Below, one piece after another: positions 8,925-18,719 of a stretch of 64,000 bases of DNA. The stretch is taken from the NCBI RefSeq assembly GCF_014191505.1, contig NZ_JACHWS010000003.1, forward strand, positions 992,001 through 1,056,000. Reading direction: 5' to 3'. The DNA is from Hoyosella altamirensis (GTDB lineage Bacteria > Actinomycetota > Actinomycetes > Mycobacteriales > Mycobacteriaceae). The notes under the pieces were generated by a model. That model was not told the DNA's origin. It saw only the letters and a list, made by a program, of their open reading frames with translations, and made no database searches. Every line of letters starts with the position of its first letter. The stretch's first letter is position 1. The position numbers and the translations under genes were made by a program.

Positions 8925-10079
8925 ATGGCAGCGGAATTACCTGAAGGCTTTTCCCCGGGACTTGAAGGCGTTCTCGCCTTCACAACGGAAATCGCCGAGC
9001 CGGACAAGGACGGCGGCGCACTTCGATATCGCGGCGTAGATATCGAGGACCTAGTGGGGCGCGGCGTTACGTTTGGCGATGTCTGGGCGCTGCTCGTCGA
9101 CGGCCGTTTCGGCCATGGCCTCCCCCCAGCCGAACCCTTCCCGCTTCCCGTTCACACTGGTGACGTGCGCGTCGACGTGCAGGCCGGACTCGCCATGCTC
9201 GCCCCCATCTGGGGCTACCAGCCGCTCCTCGACATCGACGACGAGACGGCCCGCGAGCAACTTGCCCGCGCCTCGGTGATGGCACTCTCCTACGTCGCGC
9301 AGTCCGCCCGGGGCATCTACCAGCCTGCGGTGCCCCAGAAGATTATCGACGAATGCCCGACTGTGACGGCACGGTTCATGACGCGGTGGAAGGGTGAGCC
9401 AGACCCCGACCACATCAAGGCGATCGACGCGTACTGGGTTTCCGCCGCTGAGCACGGTCTCAACGCCTCCACCTTCACCGCTCGCGTTATCGCGTCCACC
9501 GGCGCAGACGTAGCCGCGAGCCTCTCCGGCGCGATCGGCGCAATGTCCGGTCCGCTGCATGGCGGCGCTCCCGCGCGCGTGCTGCCCATGATCGATGAAG
9601 CGGAACGCAGCGGGGACCCCCGCACGATGGTCAAGGGAATCCTCGACCGCAAGGAACGGCTCATGGGATTCGGGCACCGCGTGTACCGCGCCGAGGACCC
9701 ACGTGCCCGCGTGCTCCGCGCAACATGCAAGGCCCTCAATGCTCCGCGTTTTGAAGCCGCAGCCGCACTGGAGCACGCTGCCCTCACTGAACTGCGGGAG
9801 CGTCGCCCCGACCGCGCCATCGAAACGAACGTCGAGTTCTGGGCTGCGGTCATCCTCGACTTCGCAGGAGTGCCGCCGCACATGATGCCCGCGATGTTCA
9901 CCTGTGCCCGTACGGCTGGCTGGTGTGCGCACATCATGGAACAAAAACGCCTTGGGAAACTTGTCCGCCCCGCCGCCCTCTACGTCGGTCCTGAAGCGCG
10001 GACGCCAGAGCAGGTTGAGGGCTGGGGCGAGCTGACAGACCAGCCGCAGCAGGGATTTTTGCGGCGCATACTAGGCTAG
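8925..10079 (+). CDS. citA: Citrate synthase 2 (CitA-type)
   Basis: A 384-residue paralogue of the main citrate synthase, matching the short CitA family of mycobacteria. The two histidine motifs are present (GPLHGGAPARV, MGFGHRVYRAEDPR). The usual catalytic Asp segment reads NVEFWAAVILD, with Glu where the main enzyme in this window has Asp (NVDFYTG); I recall the same Glu in mycobacterial CitA. The ATG follows AGGAG. Its role relative to gltA is not settled by sequence; it could prefer other acyl-CoAs or act under particular growth conditions. serC follows on the same strand after 57 bases. Confidence 0.93.
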   Translation: MAAELPEGFSPGLEGVLAFTTEIAEPDKDGGALRYRGVDIEDLVGRGVTFGDVWALLVDGRFGHGLPPAEPFPLPVHTGDVRVDVQAGLAMLAPIWGYQPLLDIDDETAREQLARASVMALSYVAQSARGIYQPAVPQKIIDECPTVTARFMTRWKGEPDPDHIKAIDAYWVSAAEHGLNASTFTARVIASTGADVAASLSGAIGAMSGPLHGGAPARVLPMIDEAERSGDPRTMVKGILDRKERLMGFGHRVYRAEDPRARVLRATCKALNAPRFEAAAALEHAALTELRERRPDRAIETNVEFWAAVILDFAGVPPHMMPAMFTCARTAGWCAHIMEQKRLGKLVRPAALYVGPEARTPEQVEGWGELTDQPQQGFLRRILG

Positions 10080-11273
<1,194 letters not shown>

Positions 11274-11287
11274 CACCGCACACGAAC

Positions 11288-11324
11288 CAGTAAGCCGGGA
11301 CGCCGTTGGTGTCCCGGCTTACTG
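11288..11324. terminator. Hairpin terminator after serC
   Basis: Perfect 14-base arms (11288-11301 and 11311-11324) around a 9-base loop follow the serC stop codon. There is no long T-run, which is usual for high-GC actinobacteria. Confidence 0.85.
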
Positions 11325-11338
11325 CATTTACCCAGAAG

Positions 11339-11379
11339 GGCATGTTGTTCGCACCCGTATACGTCGTGAACAACATGCC
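11339..11379. repeat. Long inverted repeat upstream of sepH
   Basis: Perfect 12-base arms GGCATGTTGTTC (11339-11350) and their complement (11368-11379) flank 17 bases that contain GTATAC. It lies 15 bases beyond the serC terminator and 130 bases before sepH. It could be a second terminator or a protein-binding site in the sepH promoter region; the sequence alone does not decide. Confidence 0.6.
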
Positions 11380-11509
11380 TTATCACGCGGGGAACCCGCC
11401 ACCGCACTACCAACACCCCGCGTGTCACTCCCGAAACTCAAGTCACGACTCCATTACAGTGCGATAAAGACGCGGAATTCTGCGGCGCGAGCGGCCTGAG
11501 GAGGACAGA

Positions 11510-12325
11510 GTGCGAGAGCTCAAGGTGGTCGGAATTGAATCCGACGGCAGCGCAATCATCTGCGCGGACGTCAACACCGGCGCGAAGTTCAAAATCGCCG
11601 CAGATGACCGTTTGCGCGCGGCATCGCACGGCGACCTGAGCCGCCTCGGCCAGATCGAAGTCGAGATGGAGAGCCGCCTGCGTCCGCGCGAAATTCAGGC
11701 TCGTGTCCGTGCTGGAGCAAGCGTCAAGGAGATCGCCGAGACGTCCGGGCTGCCCATGGCGCGGGTCGAGAGCTTCGCTCACCCAGTCCTTCTGGAACGG
11801 GCCCGAATGGCGCAGATGGCGCAGCACGCTCACCCGCTCCTTGAGGATGGCCCCGCGCTGCATACGCTCAGCACTGCGGTCGCGCAGACATTTGGCACAC
11901 GCGGGCAGAACATCGACGAGGCCCAGTGGGATGCCTGGCGCAACGACGAGGGCCGCTGGGTTGTTCAGCTCAGCTGGGCTGCGGGCCGCACCGAGAACAA
12001 GGCTCACTGGCGTTTTCAGCCAGGCGCGGACGGTGGAACGGCGGCAGCCCTTGACGATGCCGCGAAGGAACTCGTCTCGACTGACATGCCACGTCCCCGC
12101 CCGGCCCTGAGTCCCGTGACCCCAATCGTCACAGCCAAGCCGGCCAAACCTGCCGCACCTGCGCAGCCGGAGACCACGCCTGCCCCCGAAGCCCCCAAAG
12201 CCGAAAAGACCACTCCTCCCGAGCCTGAGCCAAAGCAGCAGGCCCCCACCGGCGGCAAGAAGAAGCCGCCTATGCCCTCATGGGAGGACGTACTCCTCGG
12301 TGTGCGTACCGGAACCCAGCACTAA
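11510..12325 (+). CDS. sepH: Septation protein SepH (DUF3071)
   Basis: A 271-residue cytoplasmic cell-division protein of the actinobacterial SepH family, which stimulates FtsZ filament assembly. The conserved N-terminal region (MRELKVVGIESDG and LRPREIQARVRAG) includes a helix-turn-helix-like SVKEIAETSGLPMARVE (about residues 64-80). The C-terminal third is Pro/Ala/Lys-rich and likely disordered (about 200-255). It starts with GTG preceded by GAGGAGGAC. Position next to serC matches M. tuberculosis Rv0883c. Confidence 0.9.
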   Translation: MRELKVVGIESDGSAIICADVNTGAKFKIAADDRLRAASHGDLSRLGQIEVEMESRLRPREIQARVRAGASVKEIAETSGLPMARVESFAHPVLLERARMAQMAQHAHPLLEDGPALHTLSTAVAQTFGTRGQNIDEAQWDAWRNDEGRWVVQLSWAAGRTENKAHWRFQPGADGGTAAALDDAAKELVSTDMPRPRPALSPVTPIVTAKPAKPAAPAQPETTPAPEAPKAEKTTPPEPEPKQQAPTGGKKKPPMPSWEDVLLGVRTGTQH

Positions 12326-12364
12326 GCGACGTTCCCCCAAGGTCACTCCCGTAGGATCGGACAC

Positions 12365-12466
12365 ATGAGGAACCGTCCCCTCCTCACGATCGGCGCGCTG
12401 ATCATTGTGCTCTTGATCCTGGTCTTTCTTGGCCCATGGGTCTACATCAACCTGATCCGCGGGTAG
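12365..12466 (+). CDS. Small single-span membrane protein (33 residues)
   Basis: A short frame from ATG 12365 to TAG encodes MRNRPLLTIG, a hydrophobic stretch of about 20 residues (ALIIVLLILVFLGPW) and a short tail ending LIRG, so one membrane helix is predicted. A TAGGAT -10-like element (12353-12358) sits 6 bases before the ATG, which fits a leaderless transcript. It converges with the DUF2537 gene two bases away. Function unknown; it could be a regulatory micro-protein or a chance frame. Confidence 0.5.
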   Translation: MRNRPLLTIGALIIVLLILVFLGPWVYINLIRG

Positions 12467-12467
12467 G

Positions 12468-12770
12468 TCAATAGAGGCCGTACACCAGCGCAAAAATCAG
12501 GTAGAGCCAGCCCGTGACGGCACCGAGCGCTATTCCCAGCGCGGCGAATCGAAGTGTGGGCCGCAAGCGCCAGCTCCATAGCGGCTGCGCGAAACCGACT
12601 CCCACAACGATGTTCAGTGCTATCGCAAGCAGCGGGTGAACGCTGAGCAGCCCCGTTCCCACCGACGCGACGACAGTGGCCAGAACCACCGCGATGAAGA
12701 TGGCGAACACGATCCCCAGTAACCAGGGCGTCTTATTCGGCGCACCACGCTCTTCTTCCCCGCCCGTCAT
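12468..12770 (-). CDS. DUF2537 membrane protein
   Basis: A 100-residue protein with three predicted membrane helices (about residues 17-37, 43-60 and 73-97), matching the small actinobacterial DUF2537 family; M. tuberculosis Rv0882 occupies the same place. Its ATG overlaps the stop codon of the upstream RNA methyltransferase gene (ATGA), so the two are translationally coupled. No catalytic motif is visible and no function is assigned. Confidence 0.8.
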   Translation of the reverse strand: MTGGEEERGAPNKTPWLLGIVFAIFIAVVLATVVASVGTGLLSVHPLLAIALNIVVGVGFAQPLWSWRLRPTLRFAALGIALGAVTGWLYLIFALVYGLY

Positions 12771-13585
12771 CGTGAGGCATCCTCACTGAGCCGCGCGCGT
12801 TCATAAAAGGCCACTGCCGCGGCGGTCGCCACATTCAGGGAGTCAACGCCGGTAGTCATGGGAATGTGGGCGCGCACGTCGGTGCTCTCGAGTGTCTCCT
12901 CACTCAGTCCTGGACCTTCCGCGCCGAGCACAAACGCCACCTTCTCGCTGGTCACCGCATGTGCCAGCGGCAGCGACGGCTGAGCGGGCGTGAGCGCCAC
13001 AGTGCTGAATCCGCCACGTTGCAGCTCGCCGAGCAGGTCAGGCCAGGAAGCTGCGACGGCGAAGGGAACTCGAAGCACATGTCCCATCGAAACACGCACT
13101 GACCGCCGATACAGCGGATCGGCGCAGCGTCCGCTGAGGATCACCGCGTCCACGCCGAGTGCCGCCGCATTACGGAAGATCGAACCTAGGTTCTCGTGAT
13201 CGTTCACACCTTCGAGCACGGCGATGGTGCGCGCGGCCGCCAGCAAGTCGCGTGGGCTCCTCGGCGCGGGACGACCCGCAACGGCGAGCACTCCCCGGTT
13301 CAGGTGAAATCCCACGATTGTCGCCATCGTGTCGGCACTCGCCCGGTAGAACGGCACCTCTAGATCCCTGAGCTGGCCACATAGCTGGTCATACCGCCGC
13401 GACACCCCGAGAAGCGCGTACGGTTCGAAAGGGGTGCCGAGCATCCGCTCGACCACCACGGTGCCTTCGCCGATCACGAGACCTTTCCCGCCTGGTCGAT
13501 CGGGACGGCGATCTGCGGTGCTCAAATCGCGGAAGTCATCGACGCGCGGATCATCGGGACTAGTGATATCGACTGCGTAAGCCAC
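12767..13585 (-). CDS. TrmH/SpoU-family RNA 2'-O-methyltransferase
   Basis: A 272-residue SPOUT-class enzyme that methylates ribose 2'-OH groups in rRNA or tRNA using SAM. After an N-terminal substrate-binding domain come the three SpoU motifs: VNDHENLGSIFRNAAALGVDAV, here seen around NLGSIFRNAAALG, then FVLGAEGPGLS, and IPMTTGVDSLNVATAAAV (SLNVATAA core). The start is GTG. The exact target nucleotide cannot be read from sequence. It forms an operon with the DUF2537 gene, as in mycobacteria (Rv0881). Confidence 0.9.
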   Translation of the reverse strand: MAYAVDITSPDDPRVDDFRDLSTADRRPDRPGGKGLVIGEGTVVVERMLGTPFEPYALLGVSRRYDQLCGQLRDLEVPFYRASADTMATIVGFHLNRGVLAVAGRPAPRSPRDLLAAARTIAVLEGVNDHENLGSIFRNAAALGVDAVILSGRCADPLYRRSVRVSMGHVLRVPFAVAASWPDLLGELQRGGFSTVALTPAQPSLPLAHAVTSEKVAFVLGAEGPGLSEETLESTDVRAHIPMTTGVDSLNVATAAAVAFYERARLSEDASR

Positions 13586-13638
13586 GTGCTCATCCTATTG
13601 AGATGTATTGAGCGGCCTGATGTGCCAAGCTCTGACAC

Positions 13639-14859
13639 GTGACGACCGAGACAGGATCAGCAATCGAGGTTCGCAACGCCACCGATGACGACTGGCCACA
13701 CATCGTGAAGCTCGACAGCTTCAACTTCGGCGGCCATATCGCCGACCTGAAGAGTGGCATCACGCGCGAACTCGCCCCCAACGACAACGTGATTGTCGCG
13801 ACCAACGGCGGCCAGGTTGTGGGTGTGACAATGCACTACGACTTGCAAATCACTGTGCCAGGCGGCGCCCTGATCGACCTTCCGGGCGTCACCTGGGTTT
13901 CCGTCGCCCCCACGCATCGCCGCCGCGGCATTCTGCGAACCCTGCTGACAGAGCAGCATCAGCGTTTCCTCGACTCCGGCGCTCCGATGTCGATTCTCAC
14001 TGCCTCTGAAGGGGGAATCTACGGCCGATTTGGATATGGCCCGATCACGACCGAGTTCACACATAAGTTTGATCGGCGGTTCGCGGCGTTCCGTTCGACA
14101 ACAGTTGATCCGGGAGGCGTCCGCCTCGCGGCCAAGGACGAGGCAGAGGAGTTCCTGCCACCGATCTACGACCGCTGGCGGCGGCAAAGGGCCGGAGCGG
14201 TAGGACGTCCCGCAGCGTACTGGCGCGGTGTCTTCGCGGACCCGGAAAGTGAGCGCGGAGGGGCTTCTGCGCTGTTCTTCTTGCTTCACGACGACGGGTT
14301 CGTGTCCTATCGGGTGCGCGAGTCAGCGGGCTCGGGGATGTCACTGGAAATTGTGGACATGTTCGCTGTGACGCCGGAAGCGTATATAGCGCTCTGGCGG
14401 ACACTCGGCGGCCTCGACCTGATGAGCACAATTACGGTGTCCGAGTCCCGCGACATGCTGCTGCCCTACCTGCTGAAGGATCCGCGCCTGCCCCGCCTCA
14501 CGGGTTCTCACGATTTACTGTGGGCCCGCATCTTGGACGTTCCTGGCGTGCTGCGGGCTCGCAGCTACGCTTGCGAACTCGATGTCACGATCGAGGTGGT
14601 GGATGATTTCCTAGACCGGGGTGGCGTGTTCCGGCTCACATCTCGGGGCAACGGGGGGAACGCCCAGTGCGTCCCAGCGGAGGAACCTGCCCGCCTGACG
14701 ATCGGAATTGGCGACCTGGCCAGCATCTATTTCGGCGAGCACCGCGCCGTGACGCTCGCGCAGGCAGGCCGGATTTCCGCGCCAGAACCGGAGATACTCG
14801 AGCGTTTCGATCACGCGTTCACGACCTCGGCGGCGCCGCGCGGCGGCATGTTCTTTTAG
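13639..14859 (+). CDS. Eis-family GNAT N-acetyltransferase
   Basis: A 406-residue acetyltransferase of the Eis type, which acetylates amino groups on aminoglycosides and other amines. The N-terminal GNAT domain shows the acetyl-CoA motif [26 protein letters not shown] holds the tyrosine corresponding to the family general acid. A second GNAT-like region and a C-terminal sterol-carrier-like domain follow. The protein ends in FF; in Eis the C-terminal Phe carboxylate is the catalytic base, so this end looks functional. It starts with GTG, 53 bases from the divergent trmH, and its stop overlaps that of the convergent MarR gene. Confidence 0.88.
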   Translation: MTTETGSAIEVRNATDDDWPHIVKLDSFNFGGHIADLKSGITRELAPNDNVIVATNGGQVVGVTMHYDLQITVPGGALIDLPGVTWVSVAPTHRRRGILRTLLTEQHQRFLDSGAPMSILTASEGGIYGRFGYGPITTEFTHKFDRRFAAFRSTTVDPGGVRLAAKDEAEEFLPPIYDRWRRQRAGAVGRPAAYWRGVFADPESERGGASALFFLLHDDGFVSYRVRESAGSGMSLEIVDMFAVTPEAYIALWRTLGGLDLMSTITVSESRDMLLPYLLKDPRLPRLTGSHDLLWARILDVPGVLRARSYACELDVTIEVVDDFLDRGGVFRLTSRGNGGNAQCVPAEEPARLTIGIGDLASIYFGEHRAVTLAQAGRISAPEPEILERFDHAFTTSAAPRGGMFF

Positions 14860-15287
14860 TCGCAGGTTTTGACGAGCTCGGTCATCGTGCCGACCGCGTC
14901 GCGCAGGGAACTCAGCTCACTGGACCCGAGGGCGCGTAACTGCGAGGCGAGCCATTCTTCGCGCGCCTCCTTCTCGTTTTGGACCAGCGCTTTACCCGCT
15001 TCAGACAGCGAAACGATGATTTGCCGTCCGTCGGTGGGGTGCGGCATCCGGTCGACCAGTCCAAGGTCTGCCAGCGACCCGATAACCCGCGTCATCGAGG
15101 GCGGCTGGACGCGCTCACGGGCAGCCAGTGCGCCGGGTGTCATCGAGCCCTCAGTAAAGAGGGTGGACAGCGCCGATAGCTGGGTTAGTGACACGGAAGA
15201 GTGATGGCGATGGCCGCGTAGCTGCCTCGCTAGCCGCACGACGGCTAACGCGAGATCACTCGCCAGTTGTTTCTCGTCGTGACTCAC
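14856..15287 (-). CDS. MarR-family transcriptional regulator
   Basis: A winged-helix dimeric repressor of about 143 residues. The DNA-binding core reads [19 protein letters not shown] (recognition helix) followed by the wing [20 protein letters not shown]. Homology to M. tuberculosis Rv0880c begins near the GTG at 15287, and TATTGT lies 8 bases upstream, fitting a leaderless start there; a frame extending to 15335 also exists. It sits tail-to-tail with the Eis-like gene, which it may or may not control. Confidence 0.88.
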   Translation of the reverse strand: MSHDEKQLASDLALAVVRLARQLRGHRHHSSVSLTQLSALSTLFTEGSMTPGALAARERVQPPSMTRVIGSLADLGLVDRMPHPTDGRQIIVSLSEAGKALVQNEKEAREEWLASQLRALGSSELSSLRDAVGTMTELVKTCD

Positions 15288-15420
15288 GGATAGAGACAAT
15301 ACGGGAGATTCGTGCGCGGGGTTTACGGTTTGCAATGCCTACTTTCCGGCAGTACACGATCACGGGCCGATTTTGAGGTGCGATGTGGGGACCGGCAGCG
15401 CGACACGATAGGTTTGCGGT

Positions 15421-15666
15421 GTGGGCACGCATCCTGAACCACCGCCGCTTCCGGCGAGACTGTCGGACCCCCGGCCTGTGATAACTGTGGGGACGCTCGG
15501 ATGGTTGGTGGCGACGATTATCGTTGTCACATTCGGCGATCAGTATGCCGACTACTTGTGGGTGTGCATCGCGGGGCTCGGCGTCGCCGCGTTCGGAGGG
15601 CTGATCTTTCTTCTGCAGCGCCACGCGGTACGCCGCGGCGATCGGTCTGCTCAGAGTGGATTGTGA
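15421..15666 (+). CDS. DUF2530 small membrane protein
   Basis: An 81-residue protein with a proline-rich N-terminus and two membrane helices (about residues 22-37 and 46-65), ending in a basic tail. It fits the actinobacterial DUF2530 family, and M. tuberculosis Rv0879c lies at the same place. It starts with GTG. Its end overlaps the end of the convergent PAP2 gene by 16 bases. No function is known. Confidence 0.75.
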   Translation: MGTHPEPPPLPARLSDPRPVITVGTLGWLVATIIVVTFGDQYADYLWVCIAGLGVAAFGGLIFLLQRHAVRRGDRSAQSGL

Positions 15667-16202
15667 CGGCGCGCCACACGGAACTCCGTCGGCCGCAGCG
15701 CGTGACTCAGCGCAACGCAAGCGAAAGCCCAGATCGTCCCAATAGCCCAGCCGGCGATAACGTCAGTCGGCCAGTGCGCTCCCAGGTACACGCGGGAAAT
15801 CCCCACGAAGATCACGACGACAGCCAACAGCGGCCACGTCCACCTGTTCCGGAGCGCGATCGCCCCAACGACCACCGCCACTGTCGCGATCATCAGCGCG
15901 TGTCCTGACGGCAGCGAGTAATACCCCACCTCGACCACACTGAGTTCAGGGGGCGGACGGTCGCGCCCGGCGAGCATTTTGAGCCCCCGCATCAGAAGCC
16001 ACGCGGTCACGACGGTCACCGCACCTAACACCGCGTCCCAGCGCCTGCCGGAGCGAACGGCAACAGTCGCTGCTGCGGCCGTGATTAGTGCCACGACCGG
16101 AAGGCTTCCAAGGATCGTCACGACGTGAAAGAAGACGGTCAGCCAGGGCTCACGAATGTCTGTGACCCAAGTGAGGACACGAGTGTCGAACTCCGTGGTC
16201 AT
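15651..16202 (-). CDS. PAP2-superfamily membrane phosphatase
   Basis: A 183-residue integral membrane phosphatase, likely acting on lipid phosphates or pyrophosphates at the outer face of the membrane. All three PAP2 signature blocks are present: KMLAGRDRP (C1), PSGH in YYSLPSGHALM (C2), and SRVYLGAHWPTD (C3, with the catalytic His). Five to six membrane helices are predicted. Candidate substrates include undecaprenyl, decaprenyl or phosphatidate phosphates; sequence does not say which. Confidence 0.88.
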   Translation of the reverse strand: MTTEFDTRVLTWVTDIREPWLTVFFHVVTILGSLPVVALITAAAATVAVRSGRRWDAVLGAVTVVTAWLLMRGLKMLAGRDRPPPELSVVEVGYYSLPSGHALMIATVAVVVGAIALRNRWTWPLLAVVVIFVGISRVYLGAHWPTDVIAGWAIGTIWAFACVALSHALRPTEFRVARRHNPL

Positions 16203-16224
16203 CGCGAGTGCCGGATCTGCAGCA

Positions 16225-17040
16225 CTACTGGCCGTGCTGACGGGAGGTATCCATCACCTCGACAACACCGTCATCGTAGGGGTCGTACTGAGGCGACCCC
16301 GCCCCGCTGGGCAATTCCGTGTCGGAATGGGCGCCACACCCGAACCGCGCGTGCACGACGTGCCCGTCAGCTGAGAGTTCGTTGCCGCACACCCCGAATG
16401 AGGCACGGAGCGAACCAGCTAGCGGGAGATAGAAGCCACACGTGCCGCACGCGCCCGGGGCGGCGGCTGCCATCGCCGCGTGGGGCCCGAAGTCGCCTTC
16501 CGTCCACCGTTCCGCCGCAGCCAGACGTCCTTCCAGACTCATCACCTGCGGGCGACCGAACCCGATCTCCCCCGCGGCCTCATCGATTGCAGGGTCACCT
16601 GTTTCGAGATACCCCGGCACGAGCCGTTCGTCGTGGTGCTTCGGCGGCAGCAGATCGCCAGGCATGAGGTCGCCCGACTCGATGCGGTCCTCCCACGGCA
16701 CCCACTCGGGCGCGAGCAACGCGTCCGCGCCGGGAAGCAGCGCGAGTTCGCTCACCGTCGCGGTTGCGGCGCCAGGGCAGGCAGCGACAACCACGTTCCA
16801 TTCCCAGCCGCGGTAGCCGGGCAGGCTTGCCGCAAACCGGTGGGACGCGGCCCACTCGCCTTCAGGTACTACTCCGTGATGCTCCCCCACCGCAGCTTCG
16901 TCAGCTATGGCGCGAACCGCGTCGCGGGCTAGATCGATAGCATCCGCGAGCACAGACGGCACCTCACGTGATTCACTGTTATCCGAACCCGTGGGAGGGC
17001 GCGAAACGACTGATGCGTTCACAGTGCCATCTTGCCCCAT
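16225..17040 (-). CDS. DUF3027 protein with cysteine-rich C-terminal region
   Basis: A 271-residue predicted soluble protein of the actinobacterial DUF3027 family (M. tuberculosis Rv0877 position). The C-terminal part carries CGTCGFYLPLAGSL and, further on, FGVCGNELSADG and RFGCGAHSDTE; the spaced cysteines plus histidine could bind a metal. The middle contains repeated Trp/Pro segments. The ATG used is 23 bases before the glutaminyl-cyclase frame's upstream region on the other strand. Function unknown. Confidence 0.8.
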   Translation of the reverse strand: MGQDGTVNASVVSRPPTGSDNSESREVPSVLADAIDLARDAVRAIADEAAVGEHHGVVPEGEWAASHRFAASLPGYRGWEWNVVVAACPGAATATVSELALLPGADALLAPEWVPWEDRIESGDLMPGDLLPPKHHDERLVPGYLETGDPAIDEAAGEIGFGRPQVMSLEGRLAAAERWTEGDFGPHAAMAAAAPGACGTCGFYLPLAGSLRASFGVCGNELSADGHVVHARFGCGAHSDTELPSGAGSPQYDPYDDGVVEVMDTSRQHGQ

Positions 17041-17094
17041 AAAGCGGTCAAATCTCGACTTCGCACACAGGACTTCTCAGGCAGGCTAGCTCAC

Positions 17095-17907
17095 ATGACA
17101 TTGCGATCGTGCAGCAAATCACAGTTCCGGCTGGTCTGGGCGCTGCTGGCGTGCGCCGCTCTGGTGACCGCATGCAACGACGACATCGTCCCCACAGGCG
17201 GCGACGATGACGTGGAACTCCTTCAGCCCGAGGTCGTTAAAGTCCACCCGCATGATCCTGACGCCTTCACCCAAGGCCTCGAAATCGCCGGTCCGCTACT
17301 TTACGAATCCACGGGACGCGCTGGCCTATCGTGGATCGCTGCCCGTGACCTGGAAACCGGTGAGCAAGTCGCGCGTGCCGATCTGCCTTTACCGTATTTC
17401 GGTGAGGGCCTGACCGTCACCGAGGACCGAGTCTGGCAGATCACCTGGCGCGACGAGGTGGCGTTTGAGCGGGATCCCGCAACACTCGAAGAGATCTCCA
17501 CAGTCCGCTACGAGGGCGAGGGCTGGGGACTCTGCTCCTACCCCGACCGGCTCGTTATGAGCGATGGTTCGGACACACTGACATTCCGGGATCCGGTCAC
17601 CTTCGATGCCCTCGACACCGTGGCCGTGACACTGCGCGGATCCACGCTCGATCAGATCAATGAGCTCGAATGCACGTCTGAGGGCGTGTACGCCAACATC
17701 TTCCAGACCGACTGGATCGTCCGCATCAATCCGGAAGATGGTCGCGTCACCGCGGTGATCGATGCGTCCGGGCTCCTCAGTGACGAGGAACGCGGCGGCG
17801 TCGACGTGCTCAACGGCGTCGCCGCGATCCCGGGCACCGATCGGTTCTTGCTGACAGGCAAGCTCTGGCCGGAAATGTTCGAGGTCGAGTTCGTGGATGC
17901 GCGCTAG
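17095..17907 (+). CDS. Secreted lipoprotein glutaminyl-peptide cyclotransferase
   Basis: A 270-residue beta-propeller-type glutaminyl cyclase, which forms N-terminal pyroglutamate on exported proteins or peptides. The ATG at 17095 gives a clean lipoprotein signal peptide: basic start, hydrophobic core VWALLACAALVTAC, with the lipobox cysteine at residue 27. An in-frame ATG at 17032 would add 21 residues and spoil the signal. The mature part contains the family segments DAFTQGLEI, YESTGRAG, LTVTEDRVWQITW and DQINELECTSEGVYAN. It converges with the repeat lipoprotein gene, the ends overlapping by 4 bases. Confidence 0.88.
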   Translation: MTLRSCSKSQFRLVWALLACAALVTACNDDIVPTGGDDDVELLQPEVVKVHPHDPDAFTQGLEIAGPLLYESTGRAGLSWIAARDLETGEQVARADLPLPYFGEGLTVTEDRVWQITWRDEVAFERDPATLEEISTVRYEGEGWGLCSYPDRLVMSDGSDTLTFRDPVTFDALDTVAVTLRGSTLDQINELECTSEGVYANIFQTDWIVRINPEDGRVTAVIDASGLLSDEERGGVDVLNGVAAIPGTDRFLLTGKLWPEMFEVEFVDAR

Positions 17908-18719
17908 TTGCCGTCGCCATTCCCGTCGACCTGGCCGGGGTCCTCGCCCGCGCCATGGTCTGGGTTGGTACAAATAGTGCCCTCACAAGGGACGTAGTAC
18001 GGCGCGCCATCTGGGCTCGCCATTGCGTCCGGCCCTACATAGCTGCCCATCGGGCATCCGGGATCCTCGTTCTGCGCGCAATACTCCTGCGTAAGACTGT
18101 TGTCACTCGAACCATCAGCGCCGTTAGGCCCACCGAACACGGGCTCGCCGTCAGGATCCCAGTACCCCTGGCCCCCAGCGCCGTGGTTCGGGTTGGTGCA
18201 GACCGTTCCCTCACACTGCACGTAATGCGGGCTGCCATCGGGGTCCGGAATCGCGTCTGGCCCTACGTAACTGCCCATCGGGCATCCGGGATCCTCGTTC
18301 TGCGCGCAATACTCCTGCGTAAGACTGTTGCCAGTCGAACCATCAGCACCAGTTGGGCCCCCGTCGACGGGTTGGCCGTCGTGGCCCCAGTGGCCGTGAC
18401 TGGTGTTCACCACAACGTGTGGGCCTAGGTAACTCCCCTCCGGACAAGCAGGATCCTGATTGTGCGCGCAATGGTCTCGGGTCAGATTGTTGCCCGTCGA
18501 GCCGTCAGCACCCGGAGGGCCACCATTGACGGGCTGCCCGTTGCTATCCCAACTGCCCTCGGCGGCGGGAGATTCAGGAACTGCAGCAGTCGTGGTGGCC
18601 GTGGCTGCTGGGCTTGCGGGCGTCGGGTCAGCGGCTTCAGTGGCGTCATCCCCGCACGCCGTAATCAGGAACGGCAGCGCGAGTGCGGCCACAAAGCCGG
18701 CGGAGCGACGATTCATCAT
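17904..18719 (-). CDS. Lipoprotein with three cysteine-containing tandem repeats
   Basis: A protein of about 271 residues that I do not recognise. The start is one of two adjacent ATGs (18719 or 18716) after GAGGGG. The signal peptide ends in the lipobox LITAC, so it should be a surface lipoprotein. After a Thr/Ala/Pro linker come three units beginning G-x-W-x-x-(D/N)G-(Q/E)-P-V-x-GGP-x-GADGS and containing a conserved Asp-rich DPxCPxGSYxGP block. Units 2 and 3 are about 76 residues each and add a second cysteine pair (CEGTVCTNPNHG, CEGTICTNPDHG); unit 1 lacks this end. Disulfide-linked or metal-binding modules are plausible. It is divergent from the MFS gene. Confidence 0.8.
   Translation of the reverse strand: MMNRRSAGFVAALALPFLITACGDDATEAADPTPASPAATATTTAAVPESPAAEGSWDSNGQPVNGGPPGADGSTGNNLTRDHCAHNQDPACPEGSYLGPHVVVNTSHGHWGHDGQPVDGGPTGADGSTGNSLTQEYCAQNEDPGCPMGSYVGPDAIPDPDGSPHYVQCEGTVCTNPNHGAGGQGYWDPDGEPVFGGPNGADGSSDNSLTQEYCAQNEDPGCPMGSYVGPDAMASPDGAPYYVPCEGTICTNPDHGAGEDPGQVDGNGDGN
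18043..18330. repeat. Direct 60-base repeats inside the lipoprotein gene
   Basis: A perfect 60-base direct repeat occurs at 18043-18102 and 18271-18330, 228 bases apart (exactly 76 codons). It encodes the conserved core of repeat units 2 and 3. Exact identity at DNA level suggests a recent duplication or gene conversion between units. Confidence 0.9.
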
